Source: Lysobacteraceae bacterium P
GTDB lineage: Bacteria; Pseudomonadota; Gammaproteobacteria; Xanthomonadales; Xanthomonadaceae
Direction of reading: 5' to 3'
Assembly (NCBI GenBank): GCA_005503055.1
Contig: SCOX01000004.1
Coordinates: 62,001-126,000, forward strand
DNA length: 64,000 nt
The position numbers and the translations under genes are program-made. The notes beneath the pieces are model-generated. The model saw only the letters and a program-made list of their open reading frames with translations, did no database searches and was not told the origin of the DNA. Of the stretch, positions 9,608 through 18,602 are shown piece after piece. Positions within the stretch are counted from its first letter, which is position 1, and the number at the start of each line of letters is the position of its first letter.

Positions 9608-11959
9608 TCAGCGTGAGGTCTCAGGCGCGAGCGTCATCGTGTACCGCATCGCTCCGGGCAGGAACGGCGTCGGTCGGCCGTGCACCCAATCGTCGTGGCC
9701 AGCGCCCCAGAACGGCGACATCGGATGGCCGCTCTGGCCGCCCGGCATGTGGATGATGCCGTCGGCCTCGTGGCCCGGCGACACGACCATGCGCTCGGAT
9801 GCACCGAAATCCGGTCCCTGCACGCGCGGCATGCCGCTGTCGCCGGGGAGCTCGTCCGACGCCATGCACAGCGACGGCTTCACGAATCCCGGCAATGCGC
9901 GCGAAAGCGGATGGCAGATCTTGGCCGTGTTGCGTTCGCCCCAGGTGCGCCGCGCAAGCGGGCCATCCGCGCGCAGTTCGTCGCGCACTTCACGCGCGGC
10001 GTCCTCGAACAGCGCCTCCCACGAGTTGAAGCGGCGCGGCAGCAGGTTGGTCGGGCGCTGCGTCACCAACGGCCAGGCGACACCTTCGAAGTGCGACAGG
10101 TTCGGCATCTCGAACGCATCGCCCAGGGCCGCATGCGCGGGTGCGGTCAGCCCGTCGAGCAGGCGGTCGTGCACCGCGAGCCGCCACGCGCGCACGATGC
10201 GGTAGCTGACCGAGTCGGCGCTCGCGCGGCCCTGCCACGTCGATGCGGCGCCCGACAATTCGTGCAGCGCCGGCGTTTTCGCAGCGGTGTCGCGCTCGCG
10301 CAGCAACTGCCACCAGCGGTGCAGGAACAGCGCCCGGTCGTCGAGCTGGATGGCGAGCAGGTCGCGTTCGGTGAAGCGGTCGCGCGCGAACAGGTCGTCG
10401 CGGATCTGCCTGGCGCGCGCACCGTTGGCGTAGCCGCCATCGCCCACGCGCGCCAGCAGCGCGCCGTCGACCACGCGCGAGTTCGCCGTCCACATGCGCT
10501 GCACGGTCCCTATCGGCAACTTGGCGCCGGACGCGGTGGTGATCGGCCACGGCGCGCAGGTGGCGGGTTCGATGACCTGGGTTGGCTCGCATCCCGGGCC
10601 GCGCTGTGGCACCGGCCCGAGCAGGCGCCAGGTGATGCGCCCCTGGGCGTCGCCAATGGCGAGGTTCTGCGCGGGAATCGCCGTGCGATCGGCCATTGGC
10701 AGCGCGTCGTCCAGCGAGCGGGCATGCAGGAAATCGGCAAGTCCCAGATTCATCGAGCCGGGCTCGTGCGCGGTCCAGCGCAATGCCAAGCCGCTGCCGT
10801 CCTTTTCGCGATGCAGGACCGGCCCCCACTGCGTCTCGTAGACCGGGAACTGGACATCGTCCGCACCCGCGACGCGGATGGTCTCGATGGTGCGCGTCGC
10901 GCCCGCGCAAGCGTCTTTGCCGCAGTCGGGCACACGCTTCCAGTCGAGCCAGTCGCCGTAGCTGTTGGTGAATCCCCATGCGATGTGGCCGTTGCTGCCC
11001 ACGACGAGCGCGGGCAGGCCGGGCAGGGTGAAGCCGTTCGCGTCGACGCGCCGGTCCTGCGCACGCGTATCGGGATAACGCAGACGCGCGCGGAACCAGA
11101 TGTTCGGCGCGCGCAGGCCCAGGTGCATGTCGTCGGCGACGATCGCGCGACCGTCGGCGGTGAGCTGCCCCGATACGGCGAAGTTGTTGCTGCCCACGTC
11201 CGAGCGCTCGGGCACGTCGGCCGGACGCGGGCCTTGCTGCATCGGCAGCGTGCGCAGATCGAGGACACCCGCACCGGGCAGCGCCGCGTCGCCACGCGGG
11301 CGCCCGGCGAGTGGCGCGTCCCAGCTCGTGCCGTCGTGCGCGAGCAGTGCGTACAGCGCCGGCGGCAAATGCGGCCTGATGCGCCACATCGCCAGTTCGC
11401 GCTCGTTGCGCGAGTCCTGCAGGTCAAAGTACATCGCGTAACCGGTCAGGGCCGAATCGGCCAGCGTCCACGGTTCCGGCTTCGCGCGCAGCAGCAGGTA
11501 GGGCCAGGGCCGCACCTTGAGCGCGGACACGCCGGCATTCACGCCATCGACGTAGGCCTGCGCCATGTCGCGCTTGTCGCCGAGGATCGCGTCGAGGCTG
11601 CGCGTCACCCGGGCGCGCATGCGATGCACGCGATGCGCCTTGTCCACGTCGATCGCGACCGGTCCGAACAACGCAGCCAATTCGCCCGCCGCGGTACGAC
11701 GCAGCAGGTCCATCTCGAAGTAGCGCTCCTGCGCATGCACGTAGCCGAGCGCGCGCATCGCATCGATCTCGCTGGCGGCATCGACGGTGACCACGCCGTT
11801 CGCGTCGCGCTGGATCGACACCGGCGCGGACAGTCCGGGCAGGGCGACCTCACCTTCCAGTCGCGGCAGGCTGCCACGCAACAGCCACCACCCGGTCAGC
11901 ACGAGCGCGAGCAGCACCAGCAGCAGCGCGATCAGGATGCGCTTGAACCACTTCTTCAT
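9608..11959 (-). CDS. Penicillin acylase family protein (Ntn-hydrolase)
   Basis: Members of this family are self-processing N-terminal-nucleophile amidohydrolases. Some cleave penicillins and others cleave acyl-homoserine lactones or remain unassigned. The 783-residue product has an N-terminal signal or anchor (residues 8-28, mostly Leu/Ile/Val after KKWFKR), an alpha-chain region with ALGYVHAQERYFEMDLLRR, a spacer, and the autocleavage and nucleophile site at Ser257 in DVGSNNFAVSG. The beta chain that follows includes GLRAPNIWFRARL and HIAWGFTNSYGDWLD. The protein should be periplasmic. It is monocistronic and convergent with dapE. The substrate cannot be told from sequence; AHL acylase is one possibility. 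Confidence 0.88.
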   Translation of the reverse strand: MKKWFKRILIALLLVLLALVLTGWWLLRGSLPRLEGEVALPGLSAPVSIQRDANGVVTVDAASEIDAMRALGYVHAQERYFEMDLLRRTAAGELAALFGPVAIDVDKAHRVHRMRARVTRSLDAILGDKRDMAQAYVDGVNAGVSALKVRPWPYLLLRAKPEPWTLADSALTGYAMYFDLQDSRNERELAMWRIRPHLPPALYALLAHDGTSWDAPLAGRPRGDAALPGAGVLDLRTLPMQQGPRPADVPERSDVGSNNFAVSGQLTADGRAIVADDMHLGLRAPNIWFRARLRYPDTRAQDRRVDANGFTLPGLPALVVGSNGHIAWGFTNSYGDWLDWKRVPDCGKDACAGATRTIETIRVAGADDVQFPVYETQWGPVLHREKDGSGLALRWTAHEPGSMNLGLADFLHARSLDDALPMADRTAIPAQNLAIGDAQGRITWRLLGPVPQRGPGCEPTQVIEPATCAPWPITTASGAKLPIGTVQRMWTANSRVVDGALLARVGDGGYANGARARQIRDDLFARDRFTERDLLAIQLDDRALFLHRWWQLLRERDTAAKTPALHELSGAASTWQGRASADSVSYRIVRAWRLAVHDRLLDGLTAPAHAALGDAFEMPNLSHFEGVAWPLVTQRPTNLLPRRFNSWEALFEDAAREVRDELRADGPLARRTWGERNTAKICHPLSRALPGFVKPSLCMASDELPGDSGMPRVQGPDFGASERMVVSPGHEADGIIHMPGGQSGHPMSPFWGAGHDDWVHGRPTPFLPGAMRYTMTLAPETSR

Positions 11960-12030
11960 CGGCGTTCGCCAGTTGGTTTCCCCGCATCGAGCTTATCCGA
12001 TGAACGGCGGGCCCGGCATTGCCCACCCCC

Positions 12031-12059
12031 TTGCAAGCGGCGCCAGCGTGCCGCAGGAT
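12031..12059 (+). promoter_or_regulatory. Weak candidate promoter for the asnB leader
   Basis: TTGCAA (12031-12036) and CAGGAT (12054-12059) are 17 bp apart, seven matches of twelve to the sigma-70 consensus. The AGGA within the -10 is also correctly placed as a Shine-Dalgarno for the leader ATG at 12066, so this assignment is uncertain and the true promoter may lie further upstream. Confidence 0.3.
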
Positions 12060-12065
12060 CGGGCC

Positions 12066-12182
12066 ATGACCTCCGTCCAGGCCACCGCCTACGCCTCCAT
12101 CGCCGCGCTCCGCGGCCGCTGCGCGTTTGGCCTGAACAATAACAACCGCAATAACGCCAGCCTCCCGCGGGCCGGTGATTAG
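12066..12182 (+). CDS. Asn-rich leader peptide of the asnB attenuator
   Basis: A 38-codon frame starts at ATG 12066 behind AGGA (12055-12058, 7-nt spacing) and ends at TAG 12180-12182. The middle of the peptide reads FGLNNNNRNNAS: six asparagine codons among seven consecutive codons (12135-12155), read from AAC and AAT. Nothing else in the peptide looks like a functional protein. It stands directly upstream of an intrinsic terminator and of asnB, which makes asparagine. This arrangement is that of amino-acid attenuators such as trpL and hisL, in which the leader is rich in codons for the product of the controlled gene. I infer that ribosome stalling at the Asn run when Asn-tRNA is scarce relieves termination. 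Confidence 0.82.
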   Translation: MTSVQATAYASIAALRGRCAFGLNNNNRNNASLPRAGD

Positions 12183-12247
12183 CGCGCGTTCCAGACCGCA
12201 CTGACACCACGAAGCCCGCGCCGAAAAGCGCGGGCTTCGTCGTTTCT
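12166..12247 (+). promoter_or_regulatory. Transcription attenuator (antiterminator/terminator) ahead of asnB
   Basis: The terminator is a perfect 12-bp stem, CGAAGCCCGCGC (12210-12221) with GCGCGGGCTTCG (12228-12239), a 6-nt loop and a weak TCGTTTCT tail. Its 5' arm contains GCCCGCG (12214-12220), exactly complementary to CGCGGGC (12166-12172) near the end of the leader-peptide frame. A ribosome stalled on the Asn codons (12135-12155) leaves 12166-12172 free to form this antiterminator. A ribosome that reaches the stop at 12180 covers it, and the terminator forms. The geometry is that of a classical attenuator; regulation by asparagine is inferred. Confidence 0.78.
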
Positions 12248-12299
12248 GGCCATCCACTCCCGAACCACGACCCCGACCCACCCTCAAGGAAACCCCACC

Positions 12300-13991
12300 A
12301 TGTGCTCCATCCTCGGCATCTTCGGCCTCCAGCCCGGCGACGACGTGCAGTCGCTGCGCCGACGCGCGCTCGAACTCTCGCAACGCCAACGCCACCGCGG
12401 CCCCGACTGGAGCGGCGTGTATCTCGACGATGGCGCAATCCTGGTGCACGAGCGCCTGGCCATCGTCGATCCGGCCGGTGGCTCGCAACCGTTGCGCTCG
12501 GCGGACGGGGCGCTGGTGCTCGCGGTCAACGGCGAGATCTACAACCATCGCGAGCTAAAGCAGTCGCTCGCGCAACCGTACGAGTTCCAGACCGGCTCCG
12601 ACTGCGAGGTCATCAGCGCGTTGTACCGGCAGCGCGAGGACATCGCCGCCTGGCTCAACGCGCTCAACGGCATCTTCGCTTTCGCACTGTGGGATGGCGC
12701 ACGCGACCGCTTCCTCATCGCGCGCGACCCGATCGGCGTGTGCCCGCTGTACTGGGGACACGATCGCGATGGCCGCCTTTGTGTCGCCTCCGAGATGAAG
12801 GCACTCGCCGACACCTGCGCGGACATCGCCCAGTTTCCACCTGGCCACTACTACGACAGCGAAGTCGGTGAGCCGGTGCGTTACTACCAGCGCCCGTGGC
12901 GCGAATACGCGGCAACCCAGGGCGTGGACGTGTCGAAGCAGGCGTTGCGCGAGGCGTTCGAACGCGCCGTGCATCGCCAGCTCATGAGCGATGTCCCGTA
13001 TGGCGTGCTGCTCTCGGGCGGGTTGGATTCTTCGCTGGTTGCCGCAGTCGCCGCGCGCTATGCGCGCAAGCGCATCGAGGACAACGATGCGACCGAAGCC
13101 TGGTGGCCGCGCCTGCATTCGTTCGCCATCGGCCTGAAGGGCTCGCCCGATCTGGCTGCCGCCGAAGTCGCGGCCAAGGCGCTGGGCACCGTGCACCACG
13201 GCTTCACGTACACCTTCGAAGAGGGCCTGGATGCGCTGCCGGAAGTGATCCGCCATGTCGAGACCTACGACGTGACCACGATCCGTGCGTCCACGCCGAT
13301 GTTCCTGCTTGCGCGGCGCATCAAGGCGATGGGCGTGAAGATGGTGCTGTCGGGCGAAGGCAGCGATGAAGTGTTCGGCGGCTATCTGTACTTCCACAAG
13401 GCGCCGGACGCGCGCGAATTCCACGAGGAAACCGTGCGCAAACTCGACGCCTTGCACAACTACGACTGCCTGCGTGCGAACAAGTCGATGATGGCGTGGG
13501 GAGTGGAGCCGCGCGTGCCTTTCCTCGACGTGGAATTCCTGGACGTGGCGATGCGCATGGACGCCGCGCACAAGATGGTTCGTCCCGGTCCGGACGGACG
13601 CCGTGCGATCGAGAAGGCGATCCTGCGCGAAGCATTCGAGGGGTATCTGCCCGATTCGATCTTGTGGCGGCAGAAGGAGCAGTTCAGCGACGGCGTCGGC
13701 TACGGGTGGATCGACGGCCTCAAGGCGCACGCCGAATCCCAGATCAGCGACCGGGTGTTCGCCGCCGCGGCCAGCCGATTCCCGGTGAACCCGCCGCAGA
13801 CGAAGGAGGCGTACCTGTATCGTCATGTCTTCGAGCAGTTCTTCCCTGGCGTGGCGTGCGCGCAGACCGTGCCTGGCGGGAAGTCCATCGCCTGTTCCTC
13901 GCCCGCGGCGATCGCCTGGGACGCGGCGTTCGCGAAGAGCGCCGACCCGTCCGGGCGTGCGGTCGCGGGCGTCCACGAAGCGGCGTTGTAG
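12300..13991 (+). CDS. asnB: Asparagine synthase B, glutamine-hydrolysing
   Basis: AsnB makes asparagine from aspartate, ATP and glutamine. The 563-residue product starts [10 protein letters not shown], so Cys2 becomes the N-terminal nucleophile of the glutaminase domain after Met removal; [23 protein letters not shown] and [10 protein letters not shown] complete that domain (1-200). The synthetase domain has the PPi loop LSGGLDSSL near residue 240, then [20 protein letters not shown] and the [19 protein letters not shown] motif. The length is slightly above E. coli AsnB (554). AAGGA precedes the ATG. It lies 53 bp after the attenuator hairpin, indicating control by Asn-tRNA charging. The C-terminal 20 residues or so are not conserved in the family. 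Confidence 0.97.
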   Translation: MCSILGIFGLQPGDDVQSLRRRALELSQRQRHRGPDWSGVYLDDGAILVHERLAIVDPAGGSQPLRSADGALVLAVNGEIYNHRELKQSLAQPYEFQTGSDCEVISALYRQREDIAAWLNALNGIFAFALWDGARDRFLIARDPIGVCPLYWGHDRDGRLCVASEMKALADTCADIAQFPPGHYYDSEVGEPVRYYQRPWREYAATQGVDVSKQALREAFERAVHRQLMSDVPYGVLLSGGLDSSLVAAVAARYARKRIEDNDATEAWWPRLHSFAIGLKGSPDLAAAEVAAKALGTVHHGFTYTFEEGLDALPEVIRHVETYDVTTIRASTPMFLLARRIKAMGVKMVLSGEGSDEVFGGYLYFHKAPDAREFHEETVRKLDALHNYDCLRANKSMMAWGVEPRVPFLDVEFLDVAMRMDAAHKMVRPGPDGRRAIEKAILREAFEGYLPDSILWRQKEQFSDGVGYGWIDGLKAHAESQISDRVFAAAASRFPVNPPQTKEAYLYRHVFEQFFPGVACAQTVPGGKSIACSSPAAIAWDAAFAKSADPSGRAVAGVHEAAL

Positions 13992-14112
13992 GTCGGGCGT
14001 GCGGCGGAGCCGGCGTACGGCTTCGCCGCGGCGACTGCGACTGCGAGTGATTCCGATTAGAACGCGGCCGGGCGGGATCGGGCACCATGCACGCCTGGCA
14101 AGGAGGTTCCCC

Positions 14113-14598
14113 ATGAAAGGCCATCCCGAAGTCGTCGACTACCTCAAGCAGTTGCTGCGCGGCGAACTGGCGGCGCGCGATCAGTACTTCATCCATTCCC
14201 GTCGTTACGAGGACATGGGGCTGATGTCGCTGTACGAGCGCATCGGTCACGAGATGCAGGAAGAGACCGAGCATGCCGATGCGCTGCTGCGTCGCATCCT
14301 GTTCCTCGAGGGAGATCCGGACATGCGGCCCGATGCGTTCGTCGCCGGTCACACGGTCGAGGAGATGCTGCAGCGTGACCTGGAAGTCGAATATCACGTG
14401 CGCGCCGCGCTGGCCAAGGGCATGGCGCTGTGCGAACGGCACGGCGACTACGTCAGCCGCGAGATCCTGCGCGTCCAGCTGCAGGACACCGAGGAAGACC
14501 ACGCGCATTGGCTGGAGCAGCAGCTGGGTCTGATCAAGCGATTGGGCATCCAGAACTACCTGACAGCGCGTCTGGCACAGAAGCCGTCGGAAGAGTGA
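14113..14598 (+). CDS. bfr: Bacterioferritin-type ferritin lacking the haem-ligand methionine
   Basis: The 161-residue protein aligns end to end with E. coli Bfr ([40 protein letters not shown]). The ferroxidase ligands are present: Glu18, Glu51, His54, Glu93, and the Glu and His of [10 protein letters not shown]. At position 52, where Met coordinates haem b at the subunit interface in Bfr, this protein has Thr (EEXHAD context). It therefore probably stores iron without haem, as in the haem-free ferritin subunits some bacteria pair with a haem-binding Bfr. AGGAGG at 14101-14106 fits the start. It is monocistronic. No second bfr is in the window. Confidence 0.9.
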   Translation: MKGHPEVVDYLKQLLRGELAARDQYFIHSRRYEDMGLMSLYERIGHEMQEETEHADALLRRILFLEGDPDMRPDAFVAGHTVEEMLQRDLEVEYHVRAALAKGMALCERHGDYVSREILRVQLQDTEEDHAHWLEQQLGLIKRLGIQNYLTARLAQKPSEE

Positions 14599-14604
14599 CA
14601 TCGA

Positions 14605-14629
14605 GGGGCGGCGCATGCCGGCCCCGTTT
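14605..14629 (+). terminator. Terminator between convergent bfr and tpm
   Basis: An eight-pair stem with one bulged G (GGGGCGGC at 14605-14612, GCCGGCCCC at 14617-14625) is followed by GTTTC. It lies between convergent stops and may serve both genes. Confidence 0.5.
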
Positions 14630-14637
14630 CGATTCGA

Positions 14638-15297
14638 TCAACTCCGACGCTGCAACCGGTAGACCACCGTGTCCAGCGCGGTGACGCCCTCGTCGATGAA
14701 CTTCTGCTGCGTCGCGAGGATGTCGCGGCGTTCGAGCGTCGTCACGTCCCAATCGCGCACGTAGAGTTCGCGCACTTCGTCTTCGACCACGCTGAAGGGC
14801 GGGCCGGCCTTGTCGTGCTGCGGATACTCCAGCGTGACGAGCAGGCCACGGCAGTGCGCAGGCAGTCGCGCATATAGCTCGCGCGCATAGCGACGGCGCA
14901 GTTCTTCGGGGAGCGCAATCAACGCGGCGCGGTCGAACACCGCATCGCACTCGCCCAGCAATGCTCCATCGAGACCGAACGCGTCGCCACAGATCAACTC
15001 GATGTCGCCGGCGCGGTAATGCGTGCCGTACTTCGATTCGCTGCGTTCCGGCGTCGCGCCGTGTTCGTCGAAGAAGGCCTCGATGGCGAGCCGCGACAGT
15101 TCCACGCCGAGGACGCAATATCCCTGCGCAGCGAACCACGCCATGTCGAGCGTCTTCCCCGCCAGCGGCACGAACACGCGCGCGCCCGGCGCGATGCCGA
15201 GCGACGGCCAGTGCTTGAGCATCAGCGGTGTCGGCGTGTCCTGGTGGAAGCCGATCTGGTTGTCCTGCCAGCGTTGATGCCAGAAGTCGGGGTTCAT
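14638..15297 (-). CDS. tpm: Thiopurine S-methyltransferase
   Basis: Bacterial TPMTs transfer methyl from S-adenosylmethionine to thiopurines and to selenium or tellurium oxyanions, giving volatile methylated species. The 219-residue product starts MNPDFWHQRWQDNQIGFHQ, the family N-terminus, followed by VFVPLAGKTLDMAWFA (SAM-binding glycine loop region), GVELSRLAIEAFF, AVFDRAALIALP and a LLVTLEYPQ strand. I start at ATG 15297 from alignment. The frame remains open to 15381, but that extension is not conserved and would overlap parC. It lies 80 bp downstream of parC and in the same direction. Confidence 0.92.
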   Translation of the reverse strand: MNPDFWHQRWQDNQIGFHQDTPTPLMLKHWPSLGIAPGARVFVPLAGKTLDMAWFAAQGYCVLGVELSRLAIEAFFDEHGATPERSESKYGTHYRAGDIELICGDAFGLDGALLGECDAVFDRAALIALPEELRRRYARELYARLPAHCRGLLVTLEYPQHDKAGPPFSVVEDEVRELYVRDWDVTTLERRDILATQQKFIDEGVTALDTVVYRLQRRS

Positions 15298-15377
15298 GAG
15301 TGATGCGTCTGTTGGATGGAACAGCCGGGACGACAAGCGGGTGAGGATGGCGACGACTTCCGTCGTCGCCATCGCAA

Positions 15378-17621
15378 TCACTCCACCGCCAATCCTTCCA
15401 CCTTCTGCCAGCCACGCGGCAGCAATCCGCCGCGCGTGGCGCGGGCGCCGAGGTACGTATCGAGGTCCTTGAACGACAGCGACATCGTCCGCGTCCCGGA
15501 CTTCACCACCAAGGTCCCGCCGGGCGATACGACGGCGACGGCGACCACGCGCTCGGTGCCGAGCTTCGCCTTCGGAATGTCGATCAGCTTGTTGCCCTTG
15601 CCCTTGTCGAGTTCCGGCAATTCACCGACCGGGAACGAGAGCAGGTGGCCGACGTTGGTGACCACGGCGATGCGGTCCTGTTCGACGTTGAGGACTGGCG
15701 CCGGCTGCACGACCTTCGCACCTGGCGTGAGCGACAGCATCGCCTTGCCGGCCTTGTTGCGGCCGGTGAGGTTCTCGAAACGGGTGACGAAACCGTAGCC
15801 GTGGCTGGAAGCGAGCACGAAGCGGGTGTCGTTGTCGCCGCTGGCCAGCGCCTGGAACGACGCACCCGGCGCAGGCGAGAATCTACCGGTGAGCGGTTCG
15901 CCATTGCCGCGCGCGGACGGCAGCGAATGCACCACGGTCGAATACGCGCGGCCGGTCGAATCGAGGAACGCCACCTGCTGCGTGCTGCGGCTCTTCGCCG
16001 CCGCCAGCAATTCGTCGCCGTCGCGATAGCTCAGCGCGGCCGCGTCCACGTCGTGGCCCTTGGCTGCACGCACCCAACCCTTTTCGCTGATGACGACCGT
16101 CATCGGCTCGCTGGCGACCAGTTCGGTCTCGCTCAGCGCCTGCGCAGCACCGCGTGCGACCAGCGGCGAGCGGCGAGCATCGCCGAACTTCTTGGCGTCG
16201 GCGATCAACTCGTCCTTGATCAGCTTCTTCAACTTCGCCTTGCTGTCGAGCGTGGACATGATGCGTTCGCGCTCGGCCTTGAGTTCCTCTTCCTCGCCGC
16301 GGATCTTCATCTCTTCCAGGCGCGCGAGCTGGCGCAACTTGGTTTCGAGGATGTAGTCGGTCTGCTCTTCGCTCAGGTCGAAGCGATTCATCAGCACCGG
16401 CTTGGGCTCGTCCTCGGTACGGACGATGCGGATCACTTCGTCCAGGTTGAGGAACGCGACCAGCAAACCTTCCAACAGGTGCAGGCGACGCTCGACCTTG
16501 TCCAGGCGGTGCTTGAGGCGCAGCGTCACCGTGTCGGTGCGGAAGGACAGCCATTCGGCCAGCAGCGCCTTCAGTCCCTTGACCTGCGGGCGGCCGTCGC
16601 GGCCGATGATGTTGAAGTTGACGCGGAAGCTCTTCTCCATGTCCGTCGTGGCGAACAGGTGGCCCATCAGCTGTTCCGCATCGACGCGGTTGCTTCGCGG
16701 CACGAGCACGATGCGCGTCGGGTTGGCGTGGTCGGACTCGTCGCGGATGTCCTCCAGCCACGGCAGCTTCTTGGCGCGCATCTGCGTGGCGATCTGCTCG
16801 ATCACCTTGCCTGGGGAGGTCTGGTAGGGAAGGGCGGTGATGACCAGGTTCGGGCCATCCTTCTCGTAGATTGCGCGCGCACGCACGCTGCCCAGGCCCG
16901 TTTCGTACATCTGTTGCAGGTCGGCGGCGGACGTGATGATCTCCGCCGCCGTCGGGTAATCCGGCCCGCGCACGTGTTCGCACAGGTCGCGCGTGGTGGC
17001 GTCGGGATCGTCGAGCAGGCGCACGCAGGCGCTGACGACTTCGTTGAGGTTGTGCGGCGGCACGTCGGTCGCCATGCCCACGGCGATGCCGGTGGTGCCG
17101 TTGAGCAGCAGGTGCGGCAGGCGTGCCGGCATCCACGAGGGTTCTTCCAGCGTGCCGTCGAAGTTCGGCGTCCAGTCCACCGTGCCCTGGCCGAGCTCGC
17201 CCAGCAGCACTTCGGCGATCGGCGTCAGCTTGGATTCGGTGTAGCGCATCGCCGCGAACGACTTGGGATCGTCGGTCGAACCGAAGTTGCCCTGGCCCTC
17301 TACCAGCGGATAGCGGTACGAGAACGGCTGCGCCATCAACACCATCGCCTCGTAGCACGCGCTGTCGCCGTGCGGGTGGTACTTGCCGATGACGTCGCCG
17401 ACGGTGCGCGCGGACTTCTTCGGCTTGGCGGTGGCGTTGAGACCCAGCTCGCTCATCGCATAGATGATGCGGCGCTGCACCGGCTTGAGCCCGTCGCCGA
17501 GGAACGGCAGGGCGCGGTCGAGCACCACGTACATCGAGTAATCGAGGTAGGCGCGCTCGGCATATTCGCGCAGCGGAATCTGTTCGAAGCCGTGGAAAGC
17601 CGGACGGACGGTGTCGTTCAT
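15378..17621 (-). CDS. parC: DNA topoisomerase IV subunit A
   Basis: ParC is the DNA-cleaving subunit of topoisomerase IV, which decatenates daughter chromosomes. The 747-residue protein has the catalytic tyrosine at about 127 in FAAMRYTES, and the winged-helix quinolone-resistance region [15 protein letters not shown] with Ser87 and Glu91 at the positions equal to E. coli Ser80 and Glu84. These are the wild-type, quinolone-susceptible residues. The tower and coiled-coil region (about 350-490) and a C-terminal beta-pinwheel (about 495-747) follow, the latter with [20 protein letters not shown] and [13 protein letters not shown] repeats. The partner parE is not in the window. A Rnk-like gene lies upstream. 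Confidence 0.97.
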   Translation of the reverse strand: MNDTVRPAFHGFEQIPLREYAERAYLDYSMYVVLDRALPFLGDGLKPVQRRIIYAMSELGLNATAKPKKSARTVGDVIGKYHPHGDSACYEAMVLMAQPFSYRYPLVEGQGNFGSTDDPKSFAAMRYTESKLTPIAEVLLGELGQGTVDWTPNFDGTLEEPSWMPARLPHLLLNGTTGIAVGMATDVPPHNLNEVVSACVRLLDDPDATTRDLCEHVRGPDYPTAAEIITSAADLQQMYETGLGSVRARAIYEKDGPNLVITALPYQTSPGKVIEQIATQMRAKKLPWLEDIRDESDHANPTRIVLVPRSNRVDAEQLMGHLFATTDMEKSFRVNFNIIGRDGRPQVKGLKALLAEWLSFRTDTVTLRLKHRLDKVERRLHLLEGLLVAFLNLDEVIRIVRTEDEPKPVLMNRFDLSEEQTDYILETKLRQLARLEEMKIRGEEEELKAERERIMSTLDSKAKLKKLIKDELIADAKKFGDARRSPLVARGAAQALSETELVASEPMTVVISEKGWVRAAKGHDVDAAALSYRDGDELLAAAKSRSTQQVAFLDSTGRAYSTVVHSLPSARGNGEPLTGRFSPAPGASFQALASGDNDTRFVLASSHGYGFVTRFENLTGRNKAGKAMLSLTPGAKVVQPAPVLNVEQDRIAVVTNVGHLLSFPVGELPELDKGKGNKLIDIPKAKLGTERVVAVAVVSPGGTLVVKSGTRTMSLSFKDLDTYLGARATRGGLLPRGWQKVEGLAVE

Positions 17622-17705
17622 GTAGCGGTGCGGACCAGAAATGAGTCGTGGATGCCGATGATTCTAGCGGCGTGCCGTGGCCGTGGCCCGACACGCCGGC
17701 ACGGT

Positions 17706-18122
17706 TCAGCGGTGCGGTTCGCCAGCGGCTTCAGGCTGGTAGCGGATCGACAGCACGTGCAGACGGATGGTGCGGCCGCCCGGGACCGGCCATTCGATGG
17801 CGTCGCCCACGCGCAGGCCGAGCAGCGCGCTGCCTACTGGCGCGAGGATCGAGACCTTCTCCGCGCTGCCGTCGGCATCGCGCGGGAAGACGAGCGTGAG
17901 TTCGTGTTCCTCGCCGCTGGTCTCGTCGCGGAAGCGGGCTGTGGAATTCATGGTGATCACATCCGGCGGCAACTCTCCCGGCTCGACGACCTGGGCGCGC
18001 TCGAGCTCGGCCTCAAGCGCGGAAGTGTCGACTGCCTGCGCGGCCGGCGTTTCCAGCAATGACTCGATACGCTCGACGTCCAGGCGCGACATCAGCAGCG
18101 GCGGGGGGGTAGGAACGGACAT
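17706..18122 (-). CDS. rnk: Rnk-like GreA/GreB C-terminal domain protein
   Basis: The 138-residue product has an N-terminal coiled-coil segment (MSRLDVERIESLLET, EAELERAQVV) and a C-terminal FKBP-like GreA/GreB fold with SILAPVGSALLGLRVGDAIEW, the hallmark of Rnk. Rnk (regulator of nucleoside diphosphate kinase) binds RNA polymerase but has a coiled coil too short to act as a cleavage factor. Gre acidic tip residues cannot be assigned here. The start is ATG 18122 with GGAGAG upstream; the frame extends to 18155 without support. It is a leftward gene divergent from tRNA-Leu. Confidence 0.85.
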   Translation of the reverse strand: MSVPTPPPLLMSRLDVERIESLLETPAAQAVDTSALEAELERAQVVEPGELPPDVITMNSTARFRDETSGEEHELTLVFPRDADGSAEKVSILAPVGSALLGLRVGDAIEWPVPGGRTIRLHVLSIRYQPEAAGEPHR

Positions 18123-18312
18123 TAACGGCTCTCCAAAGCAGCGCGGGCGCCGCACCGGGTGCGTCGCCCGCAGACGAAAGATGTCTTGGGACCATAGCCC
18201 CGAACGGGGCGGGGCTTCAAGCCGATAAAGCCGAAGCGGCGGTTGGCGGTGGGGCTATTGTGAAGCGGCTGGCGTTGACGGCATCGAATGTGAAAATTTT
18301 CGTGGCGAGGCG

Positions 18313-18341
18313 TTGACAAGGAGGCCGCCGCGCCGCAACAT
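18313..18341 (+). promoter_or_regulatory. Candidate tRNA-Leu promoter
   Basis: A perfect TTGACA (18313-18318) lies 17 bp before CAACAT (18336-18341). A GC-rich discriminator follows, as in stringently controlled stable-RNA promoters. The predicted start is about 27 nt ahead of the mature tRNA. Confidence 0.55.
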
Positions 18342-18374
18342 ACGCGGCCTCGCACGGCTCAACACCGACGCGAT

Positions 18375-18459
<85 letters not shown>

Positions 18460-18500
18460 TTACATAGCCGGTCGAAGCAGCATCCGACCGGAATCGATAA

Positions 18501-18521
18501 CCCGCCAATCGGCGGGTTTTT
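18501..18521 (+). terminator. Intrinsic terminator of tRNA-Leu
   Basis: CCCGCC (18501-18506) and GGCGGG (18511-18516) form a hairpin with an AATC loop, followed by TTTTT. Confidence 0.85.
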
Positions 18522-18602
18522 CGTTTCTGCGCTCCGGCGACGCAGGCGTGCGGGCCTTGATCCCGCGACGCCGTATTCATGCCGATGTGCGACCATCCCT
18601 GA

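Noticed and set aside
15645-18062. 805-residue rightward frame over parC and rnk
   Set aside because: Antisense to two well-supported genes and without recognisable domains.
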